64,000 nucleotides of DNA from a bacterium (GTDB lineage: Bacteria; Actinomycetota; Acidimicrobiia; Acidimicrobiales; CATQHL01). The stretch spans positions 42,750 through 106,749 of the forward strand of contig JAPOVS010000060.1 of assembly GCA_026708055.1 (NCBI GenBank). Direction: 5' to 3'. The notes under the pieces were generated by a model that was not told the DNA's origin, made no database searches, and saw nothing but the letters and a program-made list of their open reading frames with translations. This document shows positions 1-8,597 of the stretch, in pieces (the stretch's first letter is position 1; every line of letters begins with the position of its first letter). A program made the position numbers and the translations under genes.

Positions 1-291
1 GAAGGCGATCCCCACGACGACCTGGTCCCCCCGCAACCCCACCGTGATCCAGCCCAGGAGCAGCCCGAAGACGGCGCCGAACAGCAGCGCGAACCAGAAC
101 CCCGCCTGCTCCGCGCCGAAGGAGGCGGCGGCCCAGGCCGCCACCCAGGCACCGACCAGCATCAACCCCTCCAGGCCGATGTTGAGCACGCCCGAGCGCT
201 GGGCGATCACACCCCCGAGCGCGGCGAGCAGCAGCGGGACGCCCGCCACCACCGTGGCGTTCAGGACGTCACCCACGTGACGGATCCTCAC
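1..291 (-). CDS. BMP-type ABC transporter permease, 3' part beyond the window
   Basis: Only the N-terminal ~97 residues are in the window and the gene runs off the left edge. From GTG at 291 (alternative GTG at 276) the minus strand reads a hydrophobic segment followed by RSGVLNIGLEGLMLVGAW, the motif of the smaller permease of nucleoside/sugar importers that use BMP-family binding proteins (NupQ/YufQ type). It is divergent from the cluster at 553-10447, which has the binding protein, the double ATPase and only the larger NupP-type permease. This gene therefore probably supplies the missing second membrane subunit. Family recognition is from the motif; the pairing is inference. Confidence 0.75.
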   Translation of the reverse strand, partial: MRIRHVGDVLNATVVAGVPLLLAALGGVIAQRSGVLNIGLEGLMLVGAWVAAWAAASFGAEQAGFWFALLFGAVFGLLLGWITVGLRGDQVVVGIAF

Positions 292-500
292 TCACGGGAC
301 GGCTCCTCGCCCGATCTGAACCCGGTCTTCCGGGACCGGCATTCCCCCCATGCGGCGAATACTACAGATCACTTTCGGCGCCGTTGCCGAAGCCACCGAT
401 CCGGCCGGCGCCGGACCGCTGCACCGCGCCACCGGTGGCCTTCCCGCCGCGGCTCCCCGCCGGCGGCCGATCGGTCGGGGCGGTTCGCGGCGCCGGCGCA

Positions 501-530
501 TTATTCCGGCCACAGTGCCCGGTGTATAGT
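501..530 (+). promoter_or_regulatory. Possible promoter of the hydrolase-importer cluster
   Basis: The 260-bp divergent intergenic region has a good -10 hexamer TATAGT at 525-530. A weak -35 (TTATTC, 501-506) lies 18 bp upstream, and the ATG at 553 is 23 bp downstream. The rest of 292-500 shows no gene I can support. Confidence 0.4.
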
Positions 531-552
531 CCCCCGGCGGGGGAGTTCGGGT

Positions 553-1362
553 ATGACCGGTCAGAACGGCCAGCACGCAGTGCAGCATCTCGAGTTGGGG
601 GGCGGGCGCATCCACGTGATGCGGGCCGGCGCGGGTGAGGAGCTGCTGTTCCTCCACCCGGCCGCAGGTGCCGGATTCTGGCTGCCCTTCCACGATCTGC
701 TCGCCGAGCGCTTCGACGTCATCTCCCCCGATCATCCCGGCTTCGGGGAGTCCGACCGGCTGGATTGGATCGACGGCATGGAGGACCTCGTCTACTTCTA
801 CCTCGACCTGCTGGATGCGCTCGATCTGGAGGCGGTGCATGTCGTCGGGGCCTCCCTCGGCGGATGGCTGGCGGCGGAGTTGGCCGTGCACCAGCCGTCG
901 AAGGTACGCAGCCTGGTGATGGTCGACCCCATCGGCCTCGACCTGCCCGAGCACCCCGTCGAGGACATGTTCGCCATGAACCCCGACGAACTCCGGGCGG
1001 CGCTGTTCCTGGACCAGGAGCTTGCCCTGCAGTTCATCTCCCCCGAGCCCACCCTGGACATGCTGATGCGGGCCTTCAAGGAGAAGACGAGCTTCGCCCG
1101 CCTGGCCTGGAACCCGTTCTGCTGCAATCCGAAGCTCCACCTCCGGCTGCACCGCGTCACCGCGCCGACGCTGATCCTCTGGGGGAGCGACGATCGCCTC
1201 GTGCCGCAGGCGCACGGGGAGCGCTACGGGGAGCTCATCGCCGGGGCGCGCCTGGAGGTCATCGGGGACTGCGGCCACGCGCCGCTGCTGGAGCAGCCCG
1301 AGCGCACCGTCGAGGCCATCGGGCGGTTCCACGCCGAGCTTGCCGGGAAGGGGGGCTGCTGA
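553..1362 (+). CDS. Alpha/beta hydrolase
   Basis: A 269-residue alpha/beta-hydrolase-fold enzyme, probably cytoplasmic since no signal peptide is seen. The oxyanion-region motif LHPAAGAG, the nucleophile elbow GASLGGW (Ser in the G-x-S-x-G motif), the acid region WGSDDRLVPQAHGE and the terminal GDCGHAPLLEQPE (catalytic His) are in the expected order. ATG 553 is chosen because the long upstream extension is low-complexity Arg/Pro sequence unlike the family. The stop overlaps the next start (TGATG at 1360), so it is translationally coupled to the flavin monooxygenase. The substrate is unknown; hydrolysis of a C-C or ester bond in the compound imported by the adjacent transporter is a reasonable guess. 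Confidence 0.85.
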   Translation: MTGQNGQHAVQHLELGGGRIHVMRAGAGEELLFLHPAAGAGFWLPFHDLLAERFDVISPDHPGFGESDRLDWIDGMEDLVYFYLDLLDALDLEAVHVVGASLGGWLAAELAVHQPSKVRSLVMVDPIGLDLPEHPVEDMFAMNPDELRAALFLDQELALQFISPEPTLDMLMRAFKEKTSFARLAWNPFCCNPKLHLRLHRVTAPTLILWGSDDRLVPQAHGERYGELIAGARLEVIGDCGHAPLLEQPERTVEAIGRFHAELAGKGGC

Positions 1363-2504
1363 TGCAGTTCTTCATGTTCCACCTGATGCCGTACCCGTAC
1401 CTGCCTGAGGACTTCGACGAGCGCGAGTCGGCGTGGGTGACCCTGTCCAACAGCAACTACGACCCCACCGTCGGCACGGGGCTCTACAACCGCTACCTGG
1501 ATGAACTGGAGTACGCCGAGCAACTCGGCTTCGACGGCATCTGCGTCAACGAGCACCACCAGAACGCCTACGGCACGATGCCCTCGCCGAACCTCATGGC
1601 CGCCGCCCTGGTGCGGCGCACCGAGCGGCTGAAGGTGGCGATCGTCGGCAACGGCCTGCCGCTCCGCGACCACCCGCTGCGGGTCGCCGAGGAGGTGGCG
1701 ATGCTGGACGTCATCTCCGGGGGACGCATCATCTCGGGGTTCGTGCGCGGCATCGGCGACGAGTACTTCTCCATGAGCATCGACCCGTCGACCTCCCGGG
1801 AGCGCTACAGCGAGGCGCACGACCTCATCATCAAGGCCTGGACCACCGAGGGCCCGTTCCGCTGGATCGGCAAGCACTACCGGCTCAACTACGTCAACGT
1901 CTGGCCGCGCCCGCTGCAGCAGCCGCACCCGCCCATCTGGATCCCCGCCTTCGGCAGCACCGAGACCATGTCCTGGGCCGCCGAGCACCACTACACGTAC
2001 CTGTCGGTGTTCGCCCCGTCGAAGCTGCTGAAGCGCTGGTTCGACGGCTACCGGGAGGGCGCACGCGCCGCGGGCTACGAGGCGCCCCGGGACAAGATCG
2101 GCATCCTGCTGCCGATCTACGTGGCCGAGACCGACCGCCAGGCGCACGCCGAGGGGCGCCAGTACGTCACGTGGCTGTACCACAAGGGCCTGAAGCACAA
2201 GTTCGAGCACCTCTTCCCGCCCGGTTACATGACCGACCACTCGTGGGGCCGGTTCCTGCAGTCCGGCCTCGGCGCCTACTCCGATGTGAGCTACGAGGAC
2301 CTGGTGGCCCAGGGCTACGCCGTCGTGGGCAGCCCGGCGACGGTGCGGGAGCGGCTGGCCGAGCTCGCCGAGGAGCTCGGCTTCGGTCTCGTCAACGCCC
2401 TGCTGCACATCGGTGACATGCCTCACGACCACACCATCCGCAACATGGAGCTCTTCGCCCGCGAGGTCATGCCTCATTTCCGGACCCAGAGCGCCGCCGC
2501 ATGA
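1362..2504 (+). CDS. LLM-class flavin-dependent monooxygenase
   Basis: A 380-residue bacterial luciferase-like (TIM-barrel) oxidoreductase that would use reduced FMN or F420. It opens MQFFMFHLMPYPYLPED and has the family segments DGICVNEHHQNAYG, RLKVAIVGNGLPLRDHPLRVAEE and MLDVISGGRIISGFVRGIG, ending with the VVGSPATVRERL element. The start ATG at 1362 overlaps the hydrolase stop. With the hydrolase and the BMP importer downstream it probably oxygenates the imported substrate before hydrolysis; the exact reaction cannot be told from sequence. Confidence 0.9.
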   Translation: MQFFMFHLMPYPYLPEDFDERESAWVTLSNSNYDPTVGTGLYNRYLDELEYAEQLGFDGICVNEHHQNAYGTMPSPNLMAAALVRRTERLKVAIVGNGLPLRDHPLRVAEEVAMLDVISGGRIISGFVRGIGDEYFSMSIDPSTSRERYSEAHDLIIKAWTTEGPFRWIGKHYRLNYVNVWPRPLQQPHPPIWIPAFGSTETMSWAAEHHYTYLSVFAPSKLLKRWFDGYREGARAAGYEAPRDKIGILLPIYVAETDRQAHAEGRQYVTWLYHKGLKHKFEHLFPPGYMTDHSWGRFLQSGLGAYSDVSYEDLVAQGYAVVGSPATVRERLAELAEELGFGLVNALLHIGDMPHDHTIRNMELFAREVMPHFRTQSAAA

Positions 2505-2596
2505 GAGGCGCATCGCCGGGATCCCCGGAGACCGGCGGGTGCCCAACCGACAACAGACATCCGACCAGTTCGGCAACAAATACAAGGGGGGACCCA

Positions 2597-3742
2597 ATGA
2601 TCACCAGACGTACACCAGCCGGGAGGCTGATGACACTGCTCCTGGCCCTGCTCGCGACCCTGGCCCTCGTGGCCGTATCCTGCGGGGAGGACGAGGAGGA
2701 AGCGGCGCCGCCGCCTCCGCCTCCGGCCGAGCCCGCGCCGGAGCCTCCACCTCCACCGGAGCCGGCGCCCGAGCCGCCGCCTCCACCCGAGCCCGCCGCG
2801 CCGGCAGGCCCGGAGGTCTCCAAGGCCTCGCCGAGGATCGCGCAGCTGCACCCCGACGCAGTGAACGCGGCCGGCTGGTACCGCAACGGCTTCGCCGCCT
2901 TCGAGAAGATGGCGGCCATCCTCGACACAGAGCCGGACGTCCTCGAGCACATCTCCTACGACCAGGCACCCCAGACGCTGCGCCAGCTGGCCGAGGAGGG
3001 CTACGACATCATCGTGCCGCACTCCAGCGGGTACGAGGCTGCGGTGCTGGAAGTGGCTCCGGACTACCCGGAGACCTGGTTCATCATCTACTCGGACCTG
3101 TCGACCACCAACGACCTGCCCAACGTGGCGGGTTGGGCGGTCCACTGGAACCAGGTCGGCTACATGGCCGCCGCCATCGGCTGCGCCGCCTCCGACGCCA
3201 AGAGCATCGGCATGGTCGTGAGCGCCCCGATCCCGGCGTACACCCGCTGGACGGGCGGTTCGGGCCAGCTGAGCGACGACGCCGCGGACGTGCTGGGCTA
3301 CGACTGCGAGTTCAACGACGTCTGGACAGGTGACTTCCTCGACGCCGCCAAAGCCAAGCAGGCCGCGCAGGCGCTGATCGACGGGGGTGCCGACGTGCTC
3401 TTCGACGGTGCGGACGCCGCGGGCGCCGGAGCCGTGGAGGCGGCCGTCCAGAACGGTGTCTGGTACGTGGGCGCCGTGGTGGACCAGTGCGAGCAGGCGC
3501 CGGACACCATGCTCACGAGCGTCACCTTGAACTTCGACATCGCCTATGAGCAGATGGGCGAGTTCTACAAGGACGGCTCGCTCGAGCCCGCGATCTACTC
3601 CATGAACCTCGCCAACACCGGGATCGACCTGTCGCCGCCCTGCAACGCCAACGCCGACGTCGACGCCGCCATCGAGACCGTGATCGACGGGGTTTCCTCG
3701 GGCGACATCGTCGTCGACCCGACGCGCGAGAAGACCCCGTAA
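2597..3742 (+). CDS. BMP-family substrate-binding lipoprotein
   Basis: A 381-residue extracytoplasmic binding protein of the BMP/Med family that captures nucleoside- or heterocycle-like ligands for an ABC importer. The N-terminus is a lipoprotein signal (RR..., a hydrophobic stretch, then lipobox VAVSC). A ~35-residue Pro/Glu-rich tether precedes the globular domain, which starts near EVSKASPRIAQLHP. The segments YDIIVPHSSGYEAAVLEVA and GGADVLFDGADAAGAGAVEA fit the family fold. A G-rich Shine-Dalgarno (AAGGGGGG) precedes ATG 2597. It is followed by the ATPase and a permease of the same transporter type. Confidence 0.88.
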   Translation: MITRRTPAGRLMTLLLALLATLALVAVSCGEDEEEAAPPPPPPAEPAPEPPPPPEPAPEPPPPPEPAAPAGPEVSKASPRIAQLHPDAVNAAGWYRNGFAAFEKMAAILDTEPDVLEHISYDQAPQTLRQLAEEGYDIIVPHSSGYEAAVLEVAPDYPETWFIIYSDLSTTNDLPNVAGWAVHWNQVGYMAAAIGCAASDAKSIGMVVSAPIPAYTRWTGGSGQLSDDAADVLGYDCEFNDVWTGDFLDAAKAKQAAQALIDGGADVLFDGADAAGAGAVEAAVQNGVWYVGAVVDQCEQAPDTMLTSVTLNFDIAYEQMGEFYKDGSLEPAIYSMNLANTGIDLSPPCNANADVDAAIETVIDGVSSGDIVVDPTREKTP

Positions 3743-3776
3743 CCCGGGGAACGGTCGCCACTAGCGTCGCCGGTAC

Positions 3777-5342
3777 GTGGGAGCGGCCATAGATCACGCG
3801 GGGCCGGTGACGGCCAGGGAGGCTTCGTCCCTGGCCGTCACCGGCCTGCACAAGCACTTCGGCCGGGTTCGCGCCAACGACGGCATCGACGTCACCTTCC
3901 GGGGCGGCGAGGTGCACGCCTTGCTCGGCGAGAACGGGGCCGGCAAGTCCACCCTCATCAAGTGCCTGACGGGCATCTACCGCCCCGACTCCGGGCTCGT
4001 CGAGGTCGACGGTCGGGAGGTCGACATCCGGGACCCCGCCGACTCCCGGCACTGCGGGATCGCGGTGGTCCACCAGAGTTCCACCCTGATCTCCCGCCTG
4101 ACGCTGCTGGAGAACGTGGTCCTGCAGGAGGGACGCCTCGGGCGGATCCCCAGCGAACTGGCGGACCGCCTCGTCGAGAGCGGTGACCGGCTCGGCTTCT
4201 CCATCGATCCGAAGGCCCGCGTGGAGAACCTCTCGGTGGGGGATCTCCAGCGAGCCGAGATCGCCCGGGCGTTCATGCAGGACGCGTGGCTCGTCATACT
4301 CGACGAACCCACCGCCGTCCTGGCGCCGGCCGAGCGCGCCAGCCTCTTCGAGCTGTTCGGCTCGCTGACCTCCCAGGGCGTGGGGGTGGTGTTCGTCACC
4401 CACCACCTCGCCGAGGCGCTGTCGGAGAGCAACCGCACCACGGTCCTGCGGGAGGGGCAGGTCGTCGGTCGTCTCGAGCCCGGCCACCAGGTGGACGAGG
4501 CCGAACTCGTGCGTCTCATCGTCGGCGACGACGCGCCCCATCCATCGGTGACTGGCGCCGTCGACGGCGCTCCCGGGGCCGCTGTGCACACGCTGGCGGC
4601 GGGAAGCGCGGGCGACGTGCTCGTGGAGGTCCAGGGGGTGTCCGGCGCGCCGCGGTGGGGCCGGGCACTGCACGACGTGGACCTGACGATCCGCCGCGGC
4701 GAGGTGCTCGGCATCGCCGGGGTCGAGGGCAACGGCCAGCGGGAACTCTCCGCGCTGCTGACCGGTTCGTGGAGGCCTGACGCCGGCACCGTCATCCTCG
4801 ACGGCAGGCCGCTGGCGAGCTACCCGCCGCCGGACCGCTCCGAGCTCGTCGGGGACGTGCCCGACGATCACTTCCTGGCCACGTGCGGGGAACTCTCGGT
4901 CTGGGAGAACATCGCCCTCGGAACGTTCGCCTGGCAAGAAGCGCCGACGCCCCGTCACAAGGCGCGCCAGCGCCGGTCGGCGACCGAATTGGTCGAGGAG
5001 TTCGACATCCGCACCGACGGGATCGGCGCCCCGGTGCGCCAACTCTCCGGCGGCAATCGTCGCCGTGTGATCCTCGCCCGCGAGTTGCGCAAGCACCCGT
5101 TGCTGCTGGTCGCCACCTACCCCACCCGGGGACTGGACGTCCGCTCGGCGGAGCAGGTCCGCTACTGGGTGCGCCGTCTGACCGATCAGGGGAGTTCGGT
5201 CGTCTACATGAGCACCGAGCTCGAGGAGATCATCGAGGTCAGCGACCGCGTGGCCGTGATGGTCCGGGGGCGCATCACCGGCGTGTTGAGCGAGGGGATC
5301 ACGATCGGCGGCATCGGCAACCTGATGCTCCAGGAACGATGA
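3777..5342 (+). CDS. Double-domain ABC importer ATPase (BMP system)
   Basis: A 521-residue protein with two fused nucleotide-binding domains, as in sugar/nucleoside importers (NupO/YufO, RbsA-like). The first half has Walker A GENGAGKST, signature LSVGDLQRAEIARAF and Walker B LVILDEPTAVLAP. The second half has a degenerate Walker A region (GVEGNGQRELS), signature LSGGNRRRVILAREL and LLLVATYPTRGLD. This asymmetry is normal for the family. GTG 3777 is used; GTG 3807 is an in-frame alternative. The stop overlaps the permease start (ATGA at 5339). Confidence 0.92.
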   Translation: MGAAIDHAGPVTAREASSLAVTGLHKHFGRVRANDGIDVTFRGGEVHALLGENGAGKSTLIKCLTGIYRPDSGLVEVDGREVDIRDPADSRHCGIAVVHQSSTLISRLTLLENVVLQEGRLGRIPSELADRLVESGDRLGFSIDPKARVENLSVGDLQRAEIARAFMQDAWLVILDEPTAVLAPAERASLFELFGSLTSQGVGVVFVTHHLAEALSESNRTTVLREGQVVGRLEPGHQVDEAELVRLIVGDDAPHPSVTGAVDGAPGAAVHTLAAGSAGDVLVEVQGVSGAPRWGRALHDVDLTIRRGEVLGIAGVEGNGQRELSALLTGSWRPDAGTVILDGRPLASYPPPDRSELVGDVPDDHFLATCGELSVWENIALGTFAWQEAPTPRHKARQRRSATELVEEFDIRTDGIGAPVRQLSGGNRRRVILARELRKHPLLLVATYPTRGLDVRSAEQVRYWVRRLTDQGSSVVYMSTELEEIIEVSDRVAVMVRGRITGVLSEGITIGGIGNLMLQER

Positions 5343-6379
5343 AGCTCGCACTCGCCGGCCGGCTGCGCATGACGGAGGGGGCGGTTCCCGCTCTGGCGAT
5401 CCTGGCCTCGCTGGTGGTTCTGGCGCCGCTGGTGCAGATCGGCGGCGCCGGCGTCGGCGAGGGCTACACGCAACTCTTCAAGGCATCGTTCGGGTCGATG
5501 GTCGGGGTGGGGTCGTGGCTCACGTCCTCGCTCCCGCTCGTGCTCGTCGGCCTGGGTGTGGCCCTTCCCTACCGGGCCGGCCTGTTCAACGTCGGAGGCG
5601 AGGGGCAGCTGTTGACCGGCGCTCTCGTCGGGGTGTACATCGCCACCTCGTTCGGCGGCGGCCCGGGTGTCTTCCTGCTGCCGCTGGTGGCGGCGTTCGG
5701 TGCGGCCGGCGCCCTCGGAGCGGTTGCCGGCTGGCTGAAGGCCCGCGGCATGCACGAAATCGTCACGACGATCATGTTCAACTTCATCGCGTTCTTCTCC
5801 CTCACGTTCCTGCTGCGCGGCGGGTTGAAGGACCCCGACCTGCCGTACGCGGCGAGCAGAGCGGTGCACGACGGGTTCCGGTTGGGTCGCTTCGCCGGCG
5901 ATGACATCCCCTACGGCATCTTCATCGCCGCCGCCGTCGTGGCCGCCACCATCTACCTGGTCGACTACACACGCTTGGGATGGCGGTTGGGCCTGCTGGG
6001 CCAGAGCGACGCCGTCGCGGTTCGCCAGGGGATCAATCTGGCGCGCACCAGGACGGTGGCGATGGCGCTGGGTGGCGGCTTGGCCGGGCTGGGCGGGGTG
6101 GTGGAGCTGCTCGGCAACCAGTACCGCATCGGCGCCCACTTCTCGCCCGGTTGGGGCTTCACCGCCATCGCCGTGGCCCTGCTTGCGCGTGGGAAGATGC
6201 TGCCCGTGCTGCCTTTCGCCCTCTACTTCGGGTTCCTGCAGAACGGCGAGGTCCGGCTCCAGGCGATCCTGGGCCTCCCCGGCAACCTGGTGCTGATACT
6301 CGTGGCCGCCCCGGTGATCATCGTGGCCGCGGTCTACGGGTTCCGCGCCTATCGCAGGACGGTCATGGTGGGTACGTGA
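5339..6379 (+). CDS. BMP-type ABC transporter permease
   Basis: A 346-residue integral membrane protein with about nine or ten hydrophobic segments. It carries the NupP/YufP-type signature GLFNVGGEGQLLTGALVG and the helix GMHEIVTTIMFNFIAFF. It is the larger permease of the BMP importer and begins by ATGA overlap with the ATPase gene. No second permease follows; the gene reading out of the left window edge probably fills that role. Confidence 0.9.
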   Translation: MKLALAGRLRMTEGAVPALAILASLVVLAPLVQIGGAGVGEGYTQLFKASFGSMVGVGSWLTSSLPLVLVGLGVALPYRAGLFNVGGEGQLLTGALVGVYIATSFGGGPGVFLLPLVAAFGAAGALGAVAGWLKARGMHEIVTTIMFNFIAFFSLTFLLRGGLKDPDLPYAASRAVHDGFRLGRFAGDDIPYGIFIAAAVVAATIYLVDYTRLGWRLGLLGQSDAVAVRQGINLARTRTVAMALGGGLAGLGGVVELLGNQYRIGAHFSPGWGFTAIAVALLARGKMLPVLPFALYFGFLQNGEVRLQAILGLPGNLVLILVAAPVIIVAAVYGFRAYRRTVMVGT

Positions 6380-6415
6380 CACTTGGGAGGTTGACAATGC
6401 TGCGAATCGACTGCC

Positions 6416-6469
6416 TCGTCATTCCGGCGGAGAGCCTGCCCCGGACTCGATCCGGGGCCGGAATCCAGT
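6416..6469. repeat. ATTCCGG hairpin repeat, long variant
   Basis: An intergenic copy of the dispersed repeat seen again at 29601, 34956-35108 and 36004-36092. Outer arms ATTCCGG/CCGGAAT enclose a second hairpin, CCCCGGA-ctcga-TCCGGGG. It lies between the importer permease and hyuA, where it could act as an mRNA structure or simply be a mobile repeat. Confidence 0.65.
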
Positions 6470-6524
6470 GCCCAGCGGCGCGGTCGGCTTTGCCAGAGGT
6501 TCGTTCAGCCTCTGGGAGGTCGCT

Positions 6525-8597
6525 GTGAGCGGGAACGGCGCCGCGGGAGCGGGCGAGGCGGTCGCGGTGGCGGTCGACATCGGCGGGACCTTCACCGACC
6601 TGGTGGCCGTCGGAGCCGGCGGGGAGATCGTGCTCGCCAAGCAGCCGTCGGTCCCGGCGGACTTCCTGGCCGGCGTGGACGAGGCGCTGCGGGGTCTCGG
6701 CGGCGCGGGGATCGTCGAATTCCGCCACGGCACCACCGTCGGGACCAACGCCATCATCCAGCGCAAGGGGGCCCGGATCGGGCTCATCACCACGCGGGGA
6801 TTCCGGGACATCCTCCTGGCGGCGCGGGCCAGCCGCATGGATCTCTACGACTCGGTCTGGGATCCGCCGCCGCCGCTGGTGGCGCGCCGCGACATCCTCA
6901 CCGTCACCGAACGACTGGACTACCTGGGGCGGACGGTCACGCCGCTGGATGCCGGCGAGGTCCGCCGGGCGATCGGCGTCCTGGTGGACCGCGGGGTCGA
7001 GGCGGTGGCAGTCTGCTTCCTGAACTCGTTCGTGAACCCGGCCCACGAGCTCGAGGCGCTGGAGATCATCGCCACCGAGGCGCCGGGGTTGTTCGCCTGC
7101 GCCAGCAGCAAGGTGGTGCCGGAGATCCGCGAGTTCGAGCGCATGAGCACCACGGTCGTGAACGCCTACCTCGGCCCGCCGATGGCGACCTACCTGCAGG
7201 GTCTGGACGCCCTGCTGGCATCACACGACTATGACGGCGACGTCCTGATCACGCATTCCGGTGGCGGGTTGATGACGTCGCGGGCGGCGACGCGCATCCC
7301 CGCCCGCGTCTGCCAGTCGGGCCCGGCGGCCGGTGTCATGGGCGGCTTGGCGGTCGCAGAGCGGGTGGGGTTCGAGAACGTCATCACCCTGGACATGGGC
7401 GGGACGAGCGCCGACATCTCGGTGATCGTGGACGGGGCGCCGATGTTCCGCTCGGAGTGGCACGCCCAGTTCAACGTGCCGATTATCTTCCCGGCCATCG
7501 ATCTGGTCACCATCGGTGCGGGGGGCGGCACGATCGCCTGGGTGGACGCCAGCGGCACACCCCACAGCGGCCCCCAGAGCGCCGGCGCCGATCCCGGCCC
7601 CGCCTGCTACGAGCGCGGCGGCACCGAACCGACCAACACCGACGCCAACGTGGTGCTCGGGCGGCTGCGGCCGCAGGCGTTCACCGGCCGGCGCAGCGAC
7701 ATCACCATCAGCGCCGATGCGGCTCACGAGGCCGTCGAGCGCAGGATCGCCCCGGTTCTGGACTGTCCGGTCATCGACGCGGCCGCCGGCATCATCAGGC
7801 TCTCCAACGCCTCCATGCTGAACGCTGTCCGGCTCATGACCGTCGAGCGCGGCTACGACCCCCGCGACTTCTCCCTAGTGGCCTTCGGCGGCGCGGGACC
7901 GCTGCATGCGGCCGACCTGGCCCGCGAACTGCGGATCCCCACCGTGGTGATCCCGACCTATCCCGGCCTCGTTTCGGCGATGGGCGCCCTGCAGGTCATG
8001 CTGCGCCACGACCTCGTGCGGCCGGTGTTCCAACTGCACTCCAGCGTCGACCGGTCCGTCCTGGCGGCGGCGGAAGCGGAGCTGCTGTCCGAGATCGACG
8101 AACTGCGGGCCAGCGAGACGATGAAGACCGACTGGAAGGTGAACTGGCGGGCCGACATGCGCTACTACGGCCAGATCTCCGGGTACCTCACCTTGGACCT
8201 GCCGCACGGCATCGACTACCTGCTGGGCCGCGACAGCCTGGAGCGATTCCAGGCCGAGCACCAGCGGGAGTTCGGCTACGTGCTCACCGAGGACGTGACC
8301 GATGTCGAGATCGTGAACCTGCGCGCCGTGCTCATCGGAGACGTGGCTCCCGTGAGTCTTCCGGCACGTCCCGCGGGCGACGCGTCGCCCCCCGAGTCGG
8401 GCGAGGCGTACTTCTTCGAGTCGGGCGGGGTCGTCCCGACGGCCTTCGTGCAGCGCGAGGGGTTGTCCCCCGGCGATGTCGTGGCCGGCCCGGCGATCGT
8501 GGAGGAGTGGGACTCCACGACGGTGGTTCCGCCCGGCGTCGTGGCGCGCGTCGCCCCACTCGGAGAACTGGTCATGGACATGGGAGACAGCCGATGA
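6525..8597 (+). CDS. Hydantoinase/oxoprolinase subunit A (HyuA-like)
   Basis: A 690-residue ATP-dependent ring-opening amidohydrolase subunit of the HyuA/5-oxoprolinase/acetone-carboxylase-beta superfamily. It has the ASKHA-type phosphate loop VDIGGTFTDLVA near residue 15, a second loop TLDMGGTSADISVI near 290, and the Gly-rich LVAFGGAGPLHAADL. The GTG start at 6525 is the last plausible start before the conserved VDIGGTF. It is coupled to hyuB (ATGA, stop 8597, next start 8594). ATP hydrolysis to activate a lactam or hydantoin ring is the family role; the actual substrate is unknown. Confidence 0.9.
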   Translation: MSGNGAAGAGEAVAVAVDIGGTFTDLVAVGAGGEIVLAKQPSVPADFLAGVDEALRGLGGAGIVEFRHGTTVGTNAIIQRKGARIGLITTRGFRDILLAARASRMDLYDSVWDPPPPLVARRDILTVTERLDYLGRTVTPLDAGEVRRAIGVLVDRGVEAVAVCFLNSFVNPAHELEALEIIATEAPGLFACASSKVVPEIREFERMSTTVVNAYLGPPMATYLQGLDALLASHDYDGDVLITHSGGGLMTSRAATRIPARVCQSGPAAGVMGGLAVAERVGFENVITLDMGGTSADISVIVDGAPMFRSEWHAQFNVPIIFPAIDLVTIGAGGGTIAWVDASGTPHSGPQSAGADPGPACYERGGTEPTNTDANVVLGRLRPQAFTGRRSDITISADAAHEAVERRIAPVLDCPVIDAAAGIIRLSNASMLNAVRLMTVERGYDPRDFSLVAFGGAGPLHAADLARELRIPTVVIPTYPGLVSAMGALQVMLRHDLVRPVFQLHSSVDRSVLAAAEAELLSEIDELRASETMKTDWKVNWRADMRYYGQISGYLTLDLPHGIDYLLGRDSLERFQAEHQREFGYVLTEDVTDVEIVNLRAVLIGDVAPVSLPARPAGDASPPESGEAYFFESGGVVPTAFVQREGLSPGDVVAGPAIVEEWDSTTVVPPGVVARVAPLGELVMDMGDSR

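Noticed and set aside
292..1332. Long minus-strand open frame opposite the alpha/beta hydrolase
   Set aside because: High GC leaves shadow frames open. The peptide has no recognisable motif while the plus strand encodes a complete hydrolase.
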